From Candidatus Goldiibacteriota bacterium HGW-Goldbacteria-1 (GTDB lineage: Bacteria > Oederibacteriota > PGYV01): DNA of 64,000 nt. This document shows positions 34,387 to 43,292 of this stretch, piece after piece. Below the pieces are notes generated by a model. The model was given only the letters and a program-made list of their open reading frames with translations. It ran no database searches and was not told the origin of the DNA. Positions within the stretch are counted from its first letter, which is position 1; each line of letters opens with the position of its first letter. The stretch lies in NCBI GenBank assembly GCA_002839855.1, contig PGYV01000005.1, forward strand, positions 243,800-307,799, read 5' to 3'. A program made the position numbers and the translations under genes.

Positions 34387-34845
34387 TTATAATTTTTCTT
34401 TGTATTCTTTTATTATAACTTCGGCTATTTCCACTGCCAGGCCGACAAAATCAGCGCATTTGACCCTATAACTGCCATTATTTTTAAGAATTTCATCTTC
34501 TTCAGGTTTGCTTAAATCATAACCCAACAGTTCCCTGCATATTATAGTGCTCTTTTCGGCCCTGAATTTTTTTACAAACTTATCTGCCAGCATAATTCCA
34601 TCGGCCTTAAGCGCCGAATCCGAAGCAAATTCTTTTTCTATTAATACAGCGCCTAATGCCATTATCGCCCCCGACACAGCCCCACAGGTTTCCGCATTCC
34701 TTCCTATTCCCGCTCCAAACCCGGCCGCAAGCGAAATCTTAACCTTTTTATCCAGCAGATTATCAGGAACTACAGCCGCAAACACAGACTGCGAACAGTT
34801 ATAGCCGCCGCCGAACATTTCAAGCGCTTTTTCTTTATTTGTCAT
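34387..34845 (-). CDS. C_GCAxxG_C_C family redox-type protein
   Basis: A 152-aa member of the C_GCAxxG_C_C family. Its motif set is visible as GGYNCSQSVFAAV, then AGFGAGIGRNAETCGAVSGA (the CGAxxG element) and two later cysteines (ICRELLGYDL and VKCADFVG). Family proteins are small, often membrane- or redox-associated, with conserved cysteines thought to bind metal or be redox-active; function is not established. It is encoded on the opposite strand from the following MarR-CcdA operon, with the two transcribed divergently. Confidence 0.9.
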   Translation of the reverse strand: MTNKEKALEMFGGGYNCSQSVFAAVVPDNLLDKKVKISLAAGFGAGIGRNAETCGAVSGAIMALGAVLIEKEFASDSALKADGIMLADKFVKKFRAEKSTIICRELLGYDLSKPEEDEILKNNGSYRVKCADFVGLAVEIAEVIIKEYKEKL

Positions 34846-34956
34846 TGTTTATCCCTTAGCCTTTTAAATATATATTTTCACGCCTAATTATCAAGCACTA
34901 TATTATACCGGCTGCCGTTTGTCAAACGGTTACGCTGTCACCCGCAATATTTTCAC

Positions 34957-34986
34957 TTGACATTTTACAATTAGTTAGTATACTAA
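34957..34986 (+). promoter_or_regulatory. Promoter and candidate operator of the MarR-CcdA-TlpA operon
   Basis: Perfect -35 TTGACA (34957-34962), a 16-nt spacer, -10 TATACT (34979-34984). A perfect 12-bp palindrome TTAGTATACTAA (34975-34986) covers the -10 box, and the 11-mer ACAATTAGTTA (34967-34977), identical to one in the efflux-marR promoter, fills the spacer. Repression by the adjacent MarR protein is likely. Confidence 0.85.
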
Positions 34987-35010
34987 TTATAATTCTTTTA
35001 AGGAGCATTG

Positions 35011-35418
35011 ATGAAAGACACAATAATACTGCTAAAAAAAGCCGCCAAAGCCGTACGATGCGGGTTTAACGGACGCCTTGCCGGATTCGGGCTTACCAGG
35101 GCCCAGTGGGATGTCATAAAAGAAATCTCACTTGGTTCTATAAAAGCCAGCGATATTGCCGCAAAGCTTAAATCCGATAAGCCGACCATATCGGGTATTA
35201 TAAAACGGCTTACCCTTTCCGGCTGGATAAATATCAACAAAGACCGGCATGACGGCAGGACAAAGCTGCTTTCCCTTTCCCCCAAAGCACTGGCGGTACT
35301 GAAAAAAGGCGGTAAATGCTCCGAATTTATAAAAAGTAACGCTTTAAAAGGGTTAGACAGCAGCCAGCAGGCGCTTTTAAACCGCTGCCTGGAGACCATA
35401 ATTAAAAACTTTAAATAA
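35011..35418 (+). CDS. MarR-family transcriptional regulator (redox operon)
   Basis: The start is ATG 35011 with AGGAG 5 nt upstream; a TTG at 35008 is less likely. A 135-aa winged-helix protein: recognition region ASDIAAKLKSDKPTISGIIK (about residues 48-67), wing with DRHDGRTKLLSLSPKA, the MarR signature. It lies 53 bp before the ccdA-like gene, and the candidate operator overlies the shared promoter. MarR proteins with thiol partners often sense oxidants; here one Cys near residue 100 (GGKCSEF) is visible. Confidence 0.9.
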   Translation: MKDTIILLKKAAKAVRCGFNGRLAGFGLTRAQWDVIKEISLGSIKASDIAAKLKSDKPTISGIIKRLTLSGWININKDRHDGRTKLLSLSPKALAVLKKGGKCSEFIKSNALKGLDSSQQALLNRCLETIIKNFK

Positions 35419-35471
35419 TTGTTTTTATTGTTAACTGTTTACGATATAATCATAAACACCAAGGAGGAATA

Positions 35472-36206
35472 ATGGAACACACAGCAGAAATAACATTAAT
35501 AACGGCCTTTTTAGCGGGGATAATTTCATTTTTATCGCCGTGCGTCCTTCCTTTAATACCAGGGTATATTTCTTTCATATCCGGCTCTTCATTAAAGGAA
35601 ATGATGGAACGCGAGAACCTGAAAAAAATCAAACATGACGTGATATGGAACTCTTTTGCTTTTGTAATAGGTTTTTCCGTTATATTTATATCTCTGGGCG
35701 CATCGGCAACATTTATCGGCAAGTTTTTACTTCAGCACCTGAACACCTTTTCCTTAATAGCGGGAATTATAGTTATTATCCTTGGACTTCATATGACAGG
35801 TATTTTTAAAATAAAGGCGCTTTACCATGAAAAAAGGATACATCAGTCCAAAGAACCCATGAATTTGTTTGAATCATTTCTGCTTGGGCTTGCTTTTGCC
35901 TTTGGCTGGACTCCGTGCATTGGCCCAATTTTAGCCGGAATTCTTGCAATTGCTGCAACGGGCGATTCAGTCGGTTATGGCATTCTATTGCTTGCCCTGT
36001 ATTCCCTTGGGCTTGGCATTCCTTTTATGCTTACGGCTTACAGTATCACCTTCTTCTTTAAATGGTTCACAAAGATGAAAAAACACATGAATAAAATTGA
36101 AATTATGGCCGGCATACTGCTGATATTAATTGGTATACTTATGATGACCGGCGGGCTTACAAGAATCGCGGGAATGCTCAGTTTTCTTGACGTTTTCGCC
36201 AAATAA
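35472..36206 (+). CDS. ccdA: CcdA-type cytochrome c biogenesis / thiol-disulfide transport protein
   Basis: A 244-aa protein of six membrane helices with the paired redox cysteines of the DsbD core family: SPCVLPLIPGYISFI (TM1) and FGWTPCIGPILAGIL (TM4). It carries electrons from cytosolic thioredoxin across the inner membrane to periplasmic thioredoxin-like acceptors. The next two genes encode such acceptors. AAGGAGG precedes the start. Length fits CcdA rather than full DsbD. It may serve cytochrome c maturation or general periplasmic disulfide reduction. Confidence 0.93.
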   Translation: MEHTAEITLITAFLAGIISFLSPCVLPLIPGYISFISGSSLKEMMERENLKKIKHDVIWNSFAFVIGFSVIFISLGASATFIGKFLLQHLNTFSLIAGIIVIILGLHMTGIFKIKALYHEKRIHQSKEPMNLFESFLLGLAFAFGWTPCIGPILAGILAIAATGDSVGYGILLLALYSLGLGIPFMLTAYSITFFFKWFTKMKKHMNKIEIMAGILLILIGILMMTGGLTRIAGMLSFLDVFAK

Positions 36207-36218
36207 CAGGAGGGTTTA

Positions 36219-36737
36219 ATGAAAAAATTATTATCTTTATCTTTAGCGGCATTGTTTATGTTTTCACTGGTCAGCTGTGGTTCTTCCAAAGCGCCAAAAG
36301 TCACCAAGGAGAACGGCAACACCGTGGCAAAAGCTTATGCCGCGCCTGACTTTTCCCTTCCCGGAATTGACGGAAGCACCGTGAAACTTTCTGACTATAA
36401 GGGAAAAATTGTAATTCTGGATTTTTGGGCAACATGGTGCCCTCCCTGCAAGGCAGAAATTCCTTTCTTTATTGAACTGCAGACACAGTATGGCAAAGAC
36501 GGGCTTGCAATAATAGGCGCCGCCCTTGATGACGCCGAAAAAGTAAAAGCCTTTTCATCACAGTACGGAATTAACTATCCTGTGGCGCTTGCAGACAGGG
36601 ACACTGCCACCACTTACGGCGGCATACGCGGAATCCCGACAACATTTGTAATTGACAAAAAAGGCAACGTGGTAAGGCAGTACGTGGGCTACAGGCCAAA
36701 AGAAGTATTTGAAGCCGACTTTAAGGCGCTTAAATAA
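36219..36737 (+). CDS. TlpA/ResA-type thioredoxin-fold lipoprotein
   Basis: A 172-aa lipoprotein (lipobox LVSCG around residues 17-21) with an AlkC/TlpA fold: YAAPDFSLPGIDGSTVKL, the redox site FWATWCPPCKAEIP (CPPC), then GGIRGIPTTFVIDKKGNV with a cis-Pro. It should accept electrons from the adjacent CcdA-like protein. The gene is 12 bp after ccdA in the same operon. Confidence 0.93.
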   Translation: MKKLLSLSLAALFMFSLVSCGSSKAPKVTKENGNTVAKAYAAPDFSLPGIDGSTVKLSDYKGKIVILDFWATWCPPCKAEIPFFIELQTQYGKDGLAIIGAALDDAEKVKAFSSQYGINYPVALADRDTATTYGGIRGIPTTFVIDKKGNVVRQYVGYRPKEVFEADFKALK

Positions 36738-36739
36738 AA

Positions 36740-37237
36740 ATGAAACGTTTTATTCTTTTAATTATCATAACAGTGTCCGCGGCCGCGTTTTGCGGCTGCG
36801 GTTCACTGGGTAATATTAAACCTAATTCATTCGCTTCACAGGTTACAGTTACAAACCTTGACGGCACAGTCAAAAACATGTCTGATTTTAAAGGCAAAGT
36901 AGTCTTTTTTACCGTCTGGACCACCTGGTGCGGCCACTGCCATACAGAACTTGAAGGTTTTAAAACCCTGCAGGAAAAATATAAAGACAAAGATTTCATA
37001 ATAGTTGCAGCTTCAGATGATAACGCAGAAAACGTAAACACTTTTTTAAAAGATAAAAACTACCCATATTACTTCTGCCTTGCAGACAGGGCTTCCCTTA
37101 CAAAAAGCGGCTACGAAGTCCGCGCCTACCCCAGCTTATTCATCATTGATAAATCAGGAAACTCCGCCGCATGCGTGGTCGGCGCATTACCCGAAAACAC
37201 CGCCACAGAAATCATAGATTACCTTTTGGGAGAATAA
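36740..37237 (+). CDS. Second TlpA-like thioredoxin-fold lipoprotein
   Basis: A 165-aa lipoprotein (AAAFCGCGS lipobox) of the same fold with a different active site, FTVWTTWCGHCHTELEGF (CGHC), and the cis-Pro region EVRAYPSLFIIDKSGN. It starts 2 nt after the stop of the preceding homologue, so it is co-translated. The CGHC versus CPPC centres imply different redox potentials, possibly an oxidant-scavenging and a reductase role. It ends 34 bp from the convergent tad locus. Confidence 0.92.
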   Translation: MKRFILLIIITVSAAAFCGCGSLGNIKPNSFASQVTVTNLDGTVKNMSDFKGKVVFFTVWTTWCGHCHTELEGFKTLQEKYKDKDFIIVAASDDNAENVNTFLKDKNYPYYFCLADRASLTKSGYEVRAYPSLFIIDKSGNSAACVVGALPENTATEIIDYLLGE

Positions 37238-37271
37238 AACATTCTGACACAATTATAAATATCCGTAATGA

Positions 37272-39218
37272 TTATCTTCCTGCAATTTCCGCAAAGCCAT
37301 CAACTCTTCTAAGCTGCCCATCCATACTGTCTGCTGATTTTACAAATTCAAAGATATTATGCATAAGAATTGTATCGCTTTCCATGCCGGTTATCTCTGA
37401 TATATGTGTCACCCTTCTTTTGCCGTCTTTAAATCTTGCCTGCTGAATTACAATGTTTATGGCGCTTTTAATCTGCTCTCTGATTGCTTTAACCGGCAGA
37501 TCCATACCCGCCATTAACACCATAACTTCCACCCTGGACAGCGCGTCACGCGGTGTATTGGCGTGCACGGTGGTAATAGACCCGTCGTGGCCTGTATTCA
37601 TGGCCTGAAGCATGTCCAGCGCTTCCCCGCCGCGGCATTCCCCCACCACTATCCTGTCCGGCCTCATCCTTAATGAATTTTTTACAAGGTCCCTTATTGT
37701 AATTTCGCCCCTGCCTTCTATGTTAGCTGGCCTTGCTTCCAGCCTTACCACGTGCTCCTGCGGAAGCTTTAATTCCGCGGAATCTTCAATTGTCACTATC
37801 CTTTCATCCGCGGGTATAAATGATGAAATAACATTTAAAAGCGTGGTTTTGCCCGATCCGGTACCCCCGGATATAAGGATATTTTTCCTGTTTTTAACGC
37901 ATTTTTCCAGATAATCGGCGGCATCTTGTGTAAGGCTTGCAAACTTTACAAGGTCATTTGTTGTAAGTTTATTTTTAGAAAATTTCCTTATGGTTATTAC
38001 AGGCCCATCCAAAGCCAATGGCGGTATAACCGCGTTAACTCTTGAGCCGTCAGCAAGCCTGGCGTCCACATAAGGCCTGCTTTCATCTATACTTCTGCCG
38101 ATGGGCATTACAATACGTTCAATAGCCCGTATTACAGCTTCACTGTCCGTAAATTCCCTGTACGAGTCTTTTATTTTACCGGCTTTTTCTATATAAATTT
38201 TATCATGCCTGTTTACCATTATTTCACTAATGTCATCATCCCTTAGAAGTTCCTGTATCGCGCCTAACCCTGTAACTTCGTCAAAAATTTCATTTATCAT
38301 TACATCCCGGTCTTTGCCAATTTGTATTAATCCCGTTTCGTCAACAGCAGATTTAATTTTGTCTTTGATATCCGCATGAAACCTCTCTTTAGCCTCGGGA
38401 TTATTTCCCACCTGATGTTCCATCTTTCTAAGGTCAATTTTTTCAAACAGTTTTCTGTTAACCTCTTTTTTTAAATTAGTTCTACCCTCTTTTACTGCCG
38501 GTTGTAATACCTTTTCCTGTTTTACAACAGCCGGTGCCGATAATAAGAATGCTTTTTTATGATCTATAGTGCCGCACTTTTCAATAATTGAATCAAAAAC
38601 ATCTTTCAACTCATGTAAAAAGAGGCCTTTTGCTTTTCCGCCATGCAACAATTTTCCTTTTTTCTGCATCTCATTTACTTCTTTATCATAAGGCAGCACT
38701 CCTGCAATTTCATAGCCACCAAAAATACCGGAAATATCTTCTTTTTTCAGAAACCCCCCGTCAATTCTGTTCACTATAATATCAGTTCTCTGTACGGCAT
38801 AACCATTTTTAGATAATTTATCCGCTGTATAAACAGCGTGCCTTAAATCCGGCTGTGACAGCAATGCCGGTATTATCACCCTGTCAGATGCGTCAAGAAT
38901 TTTTTCATCAGGAAAATCATCCGTATCAATTAAAACCACTTCATAAGCCTCTTTGCTAATAATTTCTTCAAGTTCTTTTAAACCGCCAGAACAGCAATAT
39001 AAATTGGCATACTTACATTTATAGCCGCAAGGTTCTGCTGTTTTTTCAAAAGAATCACCGGCTCTGTATATAACTTCAAAGTCATTAACACCTTTAGAAT
39101 ATTCAAAAACACATGTCTTGTACTTTCTTCCCGCTGCAAGATATTCCCCCGCGTTAAAAGCCAGCGTGGTTTTACCGGCGCCCGCGCGGGTATTAATAAA
39201 CGTAATTACATTTTTCAT
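37272..39218 (-). CDS. CpaE(TadZ)-CpaF(TadA) fusion ATPase of the Tad pilus
   Basis: A 648-aa fusion. Residues 1-215 are a ParA/MinD-like CpaE/TadZ domain with a deviant Walker A NTRAGAGKTT (9-18) and EVVLIDTDDFPDE. After a linker, residues about 290-648 are a CpaF/TadA secretion ATPase: GAIQELLRDDDISEIMVN, Walker A ISGGTGSGKTT (about 449-459), IVTIEDSAELKLPQ, Asp/His boxes near GDGSITTVHANTPRDALSR, and LRMRPDRIVVGECRGGEALD. In most loci these are two proteins: CpaE localises the machine and CpaF drives pilus assembly. It follows the secretin gene (1-nt overlap). No TadB/TadC genes follow; the next gene is convergent. Confidence 0.93.
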   Translation of the reverse strand: MKNVITFINTRAGAGKTTLAFNAGEYLAAGRKYKTCVFEYSKGVNDFEVIYRAGDSFEKTAEPCGYKCKYANLYCCSGGLKELEEIISKEAYEVVLIDTDDFPDEKILDASDRVIIPALLSQPDLRHAVYTADKLSKNGYAVQRTDIIVNRIDGGFLKKEDISGIFGGYEIAGVLPYDKEVNEMQKKGKLLHGGKAKGLFLHELKDVFDSIIEKCGTIDHKKAFLLSAPAVVKQEKVLQPAVKEGRTNLKKEVNRKLFEKIDLRKMEHQVGNNPEAKERFHADIKDKIKSAVDETGLIQIGKDRDVMINEIFDEVTGLGAIQELLRDDDISEIMVNRHDKIYIEKAGKIKDSYREFTDSEAVIRAIERIVMPIGRSIDESRPYVDARLADGSRVNAVIPPLALDGPVITIRKFSKNKLTTNDLVKFASLTQDAADYLEKCVKNRKNILISGGTGSGKTTLLNVISSFIPADERIVTIEDSAELKLPQEHVVRLEARPANIEGRGEITIRDLVKNSLRMRPDRIVVGECRGGEALDMLQAMNTGHDGSITTVHANTPRDALSRVEVMVLMAGMDLPVKAIREQIKSAINIVIQQARFKDGKRRVTHISEITGMESDTILMHNIFEFVKSADSMDGQLRRVDGFAEIAGR

Positions 39219-40237
39219 TATATTTCCCCTGCATCAATTATTCTCGTTGTCACAAAAATCACAAGTTCTGTCTTTCTTGTCTCTTTATGCGTATTCTTAA
39301 ATAATTCGCCCAGTATCGGTATTCCGGACAGCACCGGAACACCGCTGGATACCATTACATCCTCATTCTGTATAAGCCCGGCTATTACTATAGTATCTTC
39401 GGGAGTGACAGAAATTGTGGTCTCTGCCCATCTTGTCTTTAACGCGGGCATTACCGAACCGCCAATTCCTATTCTTATGGCGTTCGCGTAATCTAAATTG
39501 CTTACTTCTGCCTTAAGCCCCGCTTTTATATGCCCGTTTTTCTTTATTTCCGGCTGTATCTCCAGCGAAACACCATATTCTTTCCATTCCACGTTTGCGT
39601 TTCCATTATCATTTACAATAGCTATCGGGATTTCCCCCCCTGAAAGAAATTTTGCTTTATTACCGCTGGAAGTCAGTATTTTCGGCTTGGCAAGTATTTT
39701 ACCGTAGTTGTTTTTTACCATAAAATCCAAAAACAGGTTTATATTCCCCCTTGAAAACTTGCCAAAGGCCAGAAGCGGCGCACCGCTTTCCGCCACATTT
39801 AACGGCCCAAGCAGTGATGCCTGCCCTTCGCCATCGGCAGCCGACCCTCCATTTAATAAAGTGGGCCAGTCCAATCCAAGGTCAGAAGAGTCCATGCCAC
39901 TTATTTCCATTACCTGAACATCCACTTCTATCATCTGTTCGGAAGAAGCCGCTTTTTTCACATTAATCAGCACCGTATCCATGCCGCCTTTACCATATAT
40001 GTTGACCGCGCTTACACCTTCTTTTTTCCCTTCAATTATTATCTCTTTTTTTGAAATTATCAGCGCCGACGCCACATCTTCTTTTATTACTTCAACCCTT
40101 TCCACGTCATCGGTTTTAACAACTTTAGAGCCGCCTTCTTTAACAGTGATGCTTCTGCCTGCCGCCATAACCGAAACACCCATAAAACATAAAAACAGGG
40201 CTGCAATAATCACCTTACATTCTTGGTTTAATTTCAT
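39218..40237 (-). CDS. Tad pilus secretin (CpaC/RcpA-like), short form
   Basis: A 339-aa protein with a signal peptide (residues 1-26), an N-terminal pilus-formation domain (RSITVKEGGSKVVKTDDVER, TVLINVKK), and a secretin domain with the beta-lip and final-strand signatures VNVQVMEI-like, KFLSGGEIPIAIV, GVSLEIQPEIKKNGHI, TTISVTPEDTIVIAGLIQNE and VPVLSGIPILGELFK. It forms the outer-membrane pore for the Flp pilus. Typical CpaC is over 400 aa; the central BON segment is reduced here. It overlaps the cpaB-like gene by 23 bp. Confidence 0.9.
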   Translation of the reverse strand: MKLNQECKVIIAALFLCFMGVSVMAAGRSITVKEGGSKVVKTDDVERVEVIKEDVASALIISKKEIIIEGKKEGVSAVNIYGKGGMDTVLINVKKAASSEQMIEVDVQVMEISGMDSSDLGLDWPTLLNGGSAADGEGQASLLGPLNVAESGAPLLAFGKFSRGNINLFLDFMVKNNYGKILAKPKILTSSGNKAKFLSGGEIPIAIVNDNGNANVEWKEYGVSLEIQPEIKKNGHIKAGLKAEVSNLDYANAIRIGIGGSVMPALKTRWAETTISVTPEDTIVIAGLIQNEDVMVSSGVPVLSGIPILGELFKNTHKETRKTELVIFVTTRIIDAGEI

Positions 40238-41033
40238 TATCCGTCACTTCCTTTTTTGTCTGAGAGTTGATGATATATTCCCTTTTAATTTCATCTTCGC
40301 TTTTTTCATTTGCTTTTATCTGTTTCATAAGTTCATTAAATGACGCCAGTTTTACATTCTGTTTTACCCTGTCTCCTAAAGGCCTAAGCGCAAGGTTAAT
40401 TCTGCCTTTATCTTTTGAAAATGTAAGAAGTTCCGCTTCTTCCGGAGTTAATGCCAGAGTTACTGAATTATAATCTCCGCCTGACGCGCCCGCTTTAAAG
40501 TTTGTCCCCACCCCTATAACCCTGACAGACTGTAAAATAGTGGCAGTAGCCGTATAAAGCCTTTGATATTCTGCCGTTTCAAAGGTTAAAAGTATGTCCA
40601 CATTATCACCGGGTTTTATCATATAACCCACGCCTGATTCCTCGTCCACTGAAACCGTCATTGCTCTTAATCCCGTCGGAATTGACATATTAAGCTCACT
40701 GCCCCTGTCACTTACCTTATTTGACAATATAGGTTCCCCCTTGATAAACGGCACAATAGTCAATTTTGAATCAAGCTGTTTATAATCCATAACATGTGCT
40801 TTCGTTACAAACTTTGCGGGCATTTCAATAAACTCAACACTCTTTTTTTCAATTTCAGAATTCGCGGCAATATACCCGGCAGCGGCAAGCACCTTTACCG
40901 GCTGCATGCCTGCCATAAGGTTTTTTTCTTTAAACACCAAAAAACCATAACCCGCCGCTGCTGCCGCTGCGCCGCAAATAACAGACAATATTAAAAGACG
41001 GCTCTCTTTACTTACATCTTCCAAGAATTTCAT
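40215..41033 (-). CDS. cpaB: Flp pilus assembly protein CpaB (RcpC)
   Basis: A 272-aa protein with an N-terminal membrane helix (about residues 13-31) and a SAF domain: VKVLAAAGYIAANSEIEKKS, PFIKGEPILSNKVSD, then TGLRAMTVSVDEESGVGYMI and DNVDILLTFE, the CpaB/RcpC profile. It is required for Flp pilus biogenesis and sits beside the secretin gene. The C-terminal tail is charged and unusual. Confidence 0.92.
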   Translation of the reverse strand: MKFLEDVSKESRLLILSVICGAAAAAAGYGFLVFKEKNLMAGMQPVKVLAAAGYIAANSEIEKKSVEFIEMPAKFVTKAHVMDYKQLDSKLTIVPFIKGEPILSNKVSDRGSELNMSIPTGLRAMTVSVDEESGVGYMIKPGDNVDILLTFETAEYQRLYTATATILQSVRVIGVGTNFKAGASGGDYNSVTLALTPEEAELLTFSKDKGRINLALRPLGDRVKQNVKLASFNELMKQIKANEKSEDEIKREYIINSQTKKEVTDNEIKPRM

Positions 41034-41051
41034 GCTTCCCTCCTCAATATT

Positions 41052-41777
41052 TTAGCCCAGTACAAAAATCATATACTTACCAGTGTCTGAATTTACATCA
41101 GCCGAGATATAAACCTGCTTATTTTCTTTTTCCGCCAAAATAGATACTTCTTTGTTTTTTTTACTTATATCAGTTATATTCCACTTATCCTTTTTCAACC
41201 CGTATTTATACTCTTTCATTATGCTTTGGGCGCTTTCCGCTGCCGTTTCATACAGGTTAAAGTAATTTATTGTAATATCGCCATCCAAAAGTTCGACACT
41301 TGCGATTTTTTTTATATCCTTCGGGTGGCGAATTTTATCATCATAAAAAGACTCATAATTCTTGTACTCATTGCTTTTAATAACTGCAATTACAACCGCG
41401 CAGCCGTTTTCAGTTTCTGATATAGCCGTGATATTTATATCCTTACCTTTTTCCACAAAGAAAACTTCGTACCCTTTCGTGCTTTCCTTCGGAAATAATA
41501 CACCAATGACAAGGCCATAAAATGAGGCATCCACATTAATTCTTTCACTTAAAACATTTCCTGAAATAATTCTCTTTTTAATTTCATCAGGTGATTCTTC
41601 TGTTAAATACCTGCTTATCTGCATCTCTCTGCCGTTTATCCTGGCTTTAATACCGCCTGTTTCAATTAACTGCTGAAAGTTATCAGCCGAAGCAGCTGCA
41701 TTCGATTTCTCATAAACATAAGCAGAAAGATTGAAAGTAAACAATATCAATAAGAAACTAATCAACAGGGCTTTCAT
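41052..41777 (-). CDS. Secreted protein of unknown function in the Tad locus
   Basis: A 241-aa protein with a cleavable signal peptide (MKALLISFLLILFTFNLSA). The mature protein has mixed alpha/beta character with no cysteines and no family I recognise; landmarks are GIKARINGREMQISRYL, FFVEKGKDINITAIS and KQVYISADVNSDTGKYMIF. It overlaps the upstream TadE-like gene by 20 bp and precedes cpaB, so it is part of the pilus operon. A periplasmic or extracellular pilus accessory role is inferred only from position. Confidence 0.7.
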   Translation of the reverse strand: MKALLISFLLILFTFNLSAYVYEKSNAAASADNFQQLIETGGIKARINGREMQISRYLTEESPDEIKKRIISGNVLSERINVDASFYGLVIGVLFPKESTKGYEVFFVEKGKDINITAISETENGCAVVIAVIKSNEYKNYESFYDDKIRHPKDIKKIASVELLDGDITINYFNLYETAAESAQSIMKEYKYGLKKDKWNITDISKKNKEVSILAEKENKQVYISADVNSDTGKYMIFVLG

Positions 41778-42273
41778 CAGCTGTTTCCTTTCTATAATCT
41801 TCCAGTGCGTCTTTGTCTTTTTTACTTAAAACAAATTTCATAGGCCCGCCGGTTGCGGTAAAAATTTCTGTTTTTAATGTAATTCCGTTTTTACCTGTAA
41901 TTCTTTTGAATAATTCCGGACCCTTCCTGTAATATTCAAGTTTTATTTTTACGCCCGTAAATTTTTCCGCAAAACCTGCCATTTTCCCCTTTATTCCGGG
42001 TTCCTGTTTTTCACCTTTTATAACGGTCAAATTCCCGGGATTCAAACCTTCATTTCCCGCGAATTCCTTTGCAAAAATTTCTAATTGTTCCTGGTCTTCA
42101 CCATTAGTTGTTACGAATCTCATAACCTCTCTTACGGTCATTTCCAGTTTAATACGGTCTACGGCCAATAAAAAAAACTGTAAAACAGCCACAAACATTA
42201 GAAGCAGAAGCGGAAGTATAATTACGAATTCCGCCATTGCCTGGCCTTCATTTGCACCGTACATTTTTTTCAA
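41758..42273 (-). CDS. TadE-like pseudopilin
   Basis: A 171-aa protein. An N-terminal class-III-like prepilin motif (NEGQAMAEFVIILPLLLLM) is followed by one hydrophobic helix and a periplasmic domain, the TadE pattern. Processing by a prepilin peptidase after Gly is predicted; that peptidase gene is not in the window. It overlaps the TadG-like gene by 4 bp. Confidence 0.88.
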   Translation of the reverse strand: MKKMYGANEGQAMAEFVIILPLLLLMFVAVLQFFLLAVDRIKLEMTVREVMRFVTTNGEDQEQLEIFAKEFAGNEGLNPGNLTVIKGEKQEPGIKGKMAGFAEKFTGVKIKLEYYRKGPELFKRITGKNGITLKTEIFTATGGPMKFVLSKKDKDALEDYRKETADESPVD

Positions 42274-43292
42274 TGAATTATTACCCCTTCCCTTAATATA
42301 TCCACCGCGGCGGACAAATCGGCATTTATATTAAAATCTTTCATATTCATATAACTTTCAACAGTTTTAATTAATCCGGGATCAATTTGCGGAAGTTTAA
42401 CAGGTACCAAATTACTTTCGTAATTTGCCCCGTTTACATCAAGTATGTCCATATTGCCGCCGGAAACCCGTACCATTGAAGTGGCTGTAAAATATTTCTT
42501 AAGCGCTCCCTTCTTATTTTTAAAAAAACCATTTTTAAAAATAAAACCTTTTTTCTCCATACACAAAACCACCAGTATAGTGTGTTCCTTATCCTTTTCA
42601 ATAATATCAAGCGGAATAAGCCCTTTTTCTTCTTTCAATATTCTTGACGGCAGCCCGCGTCCTTTCTTCGTGATATTTCCGCCCTTGCCATGATTCAAAT
42701 TCTCATCCCAGCGTACGTCTTTTTTATCCACATAAATTCTTTTACCATCGCTTTTTCTTTTATAAGAGTACTTGCCGGGGCTATCCTTTTCCGGCATCAA
42801 CAATTCCGTAGCATACCTGCGCTTAAGATTAAAAGACGGAAGCAATGCTTTTTCACTGTTGTCAATATTAAACAACGGCACCGCGGCAGCGCCGTTATTA
42901 ATGCCATTTCTTACAACCGCCGCGCACAAAAGCCCCGGAACAGGTTCAAATGGCAGTTTCTCAAAATCACCCGTTCCTGCAAATGCATCCTGTACTTTCT
43001 GAACCGCTTCAACGGCTTTCATGGCTCCTTTTAACCCTAATATTTCACAGACAGAAGCCGCTATAGCCGACACAGCAAGAATCTTATTGCTTACCGAAAC
43101 TATATTCAGGCTTCTTGCGTACCATAATCCGGCTTCAACAGCCGCTGAATCAGCCGCGTTCTGAGCTTTTATCTTTTCTATCATGACATTTGAAACTTCA
43201 AGTATAAGAATAACAGTCATAAATAACGCCACTACAGCCAGAATTGAAGGCACAAGAATCTGCCCGCTGTCTTTTCCTCTCAGAAACTTCAC
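42270..43292 (-). CDS. TadG-like Flp pilus assembly protein
   Basis: A 340-aa protein with a short N-terminus, SGQILVPSILAVVALFMTVI as the membrane helix, and the adjacent TadG signature KAQNAADSAAVEAGLWYARS. The rest is a large periplasmic domain without the usual von Willebrand factor A fold I would expect of full TadG. It overlaps both neighbours by 4 bp, so translation is coupled. Confidence 0.85.
   Translation of the reverse strand: MKFLRGKDSGQILVPSILAVVALFMTVILILEVSNVMIEKIKAQNAADSAAVEAGLWYARSLNIVSVSNKILAVSAIAASVCEILGLKGAMKAVEAVQKVQDAFAGTGDFEKLPFEPVPGLLCAAVVRNGINNGAAAVPLFNIDNSEKALLPSFNLKRRYATELLMPEKDSPGKYSYKRKSDGKRIYVDKKDVRWDENLNHGKGGNITKKGRGLPSRILKEEKGLIPLDIIEKDKEHTILVVLCMEKKGFIFKNGFFKNKKGALKKYFTATSMVRVSGGNMDILDVNGANYESNLVPVKLPQIDPGLIKTVESYMNMKDFNINADLSAAVDILREGVIIH

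Noticed and set aside
37238..37271. Terminator between the convergent TlpA and TadA-type genes
   Set aside because: The 34-bp gap has no hairpin with a T-run on either strand.
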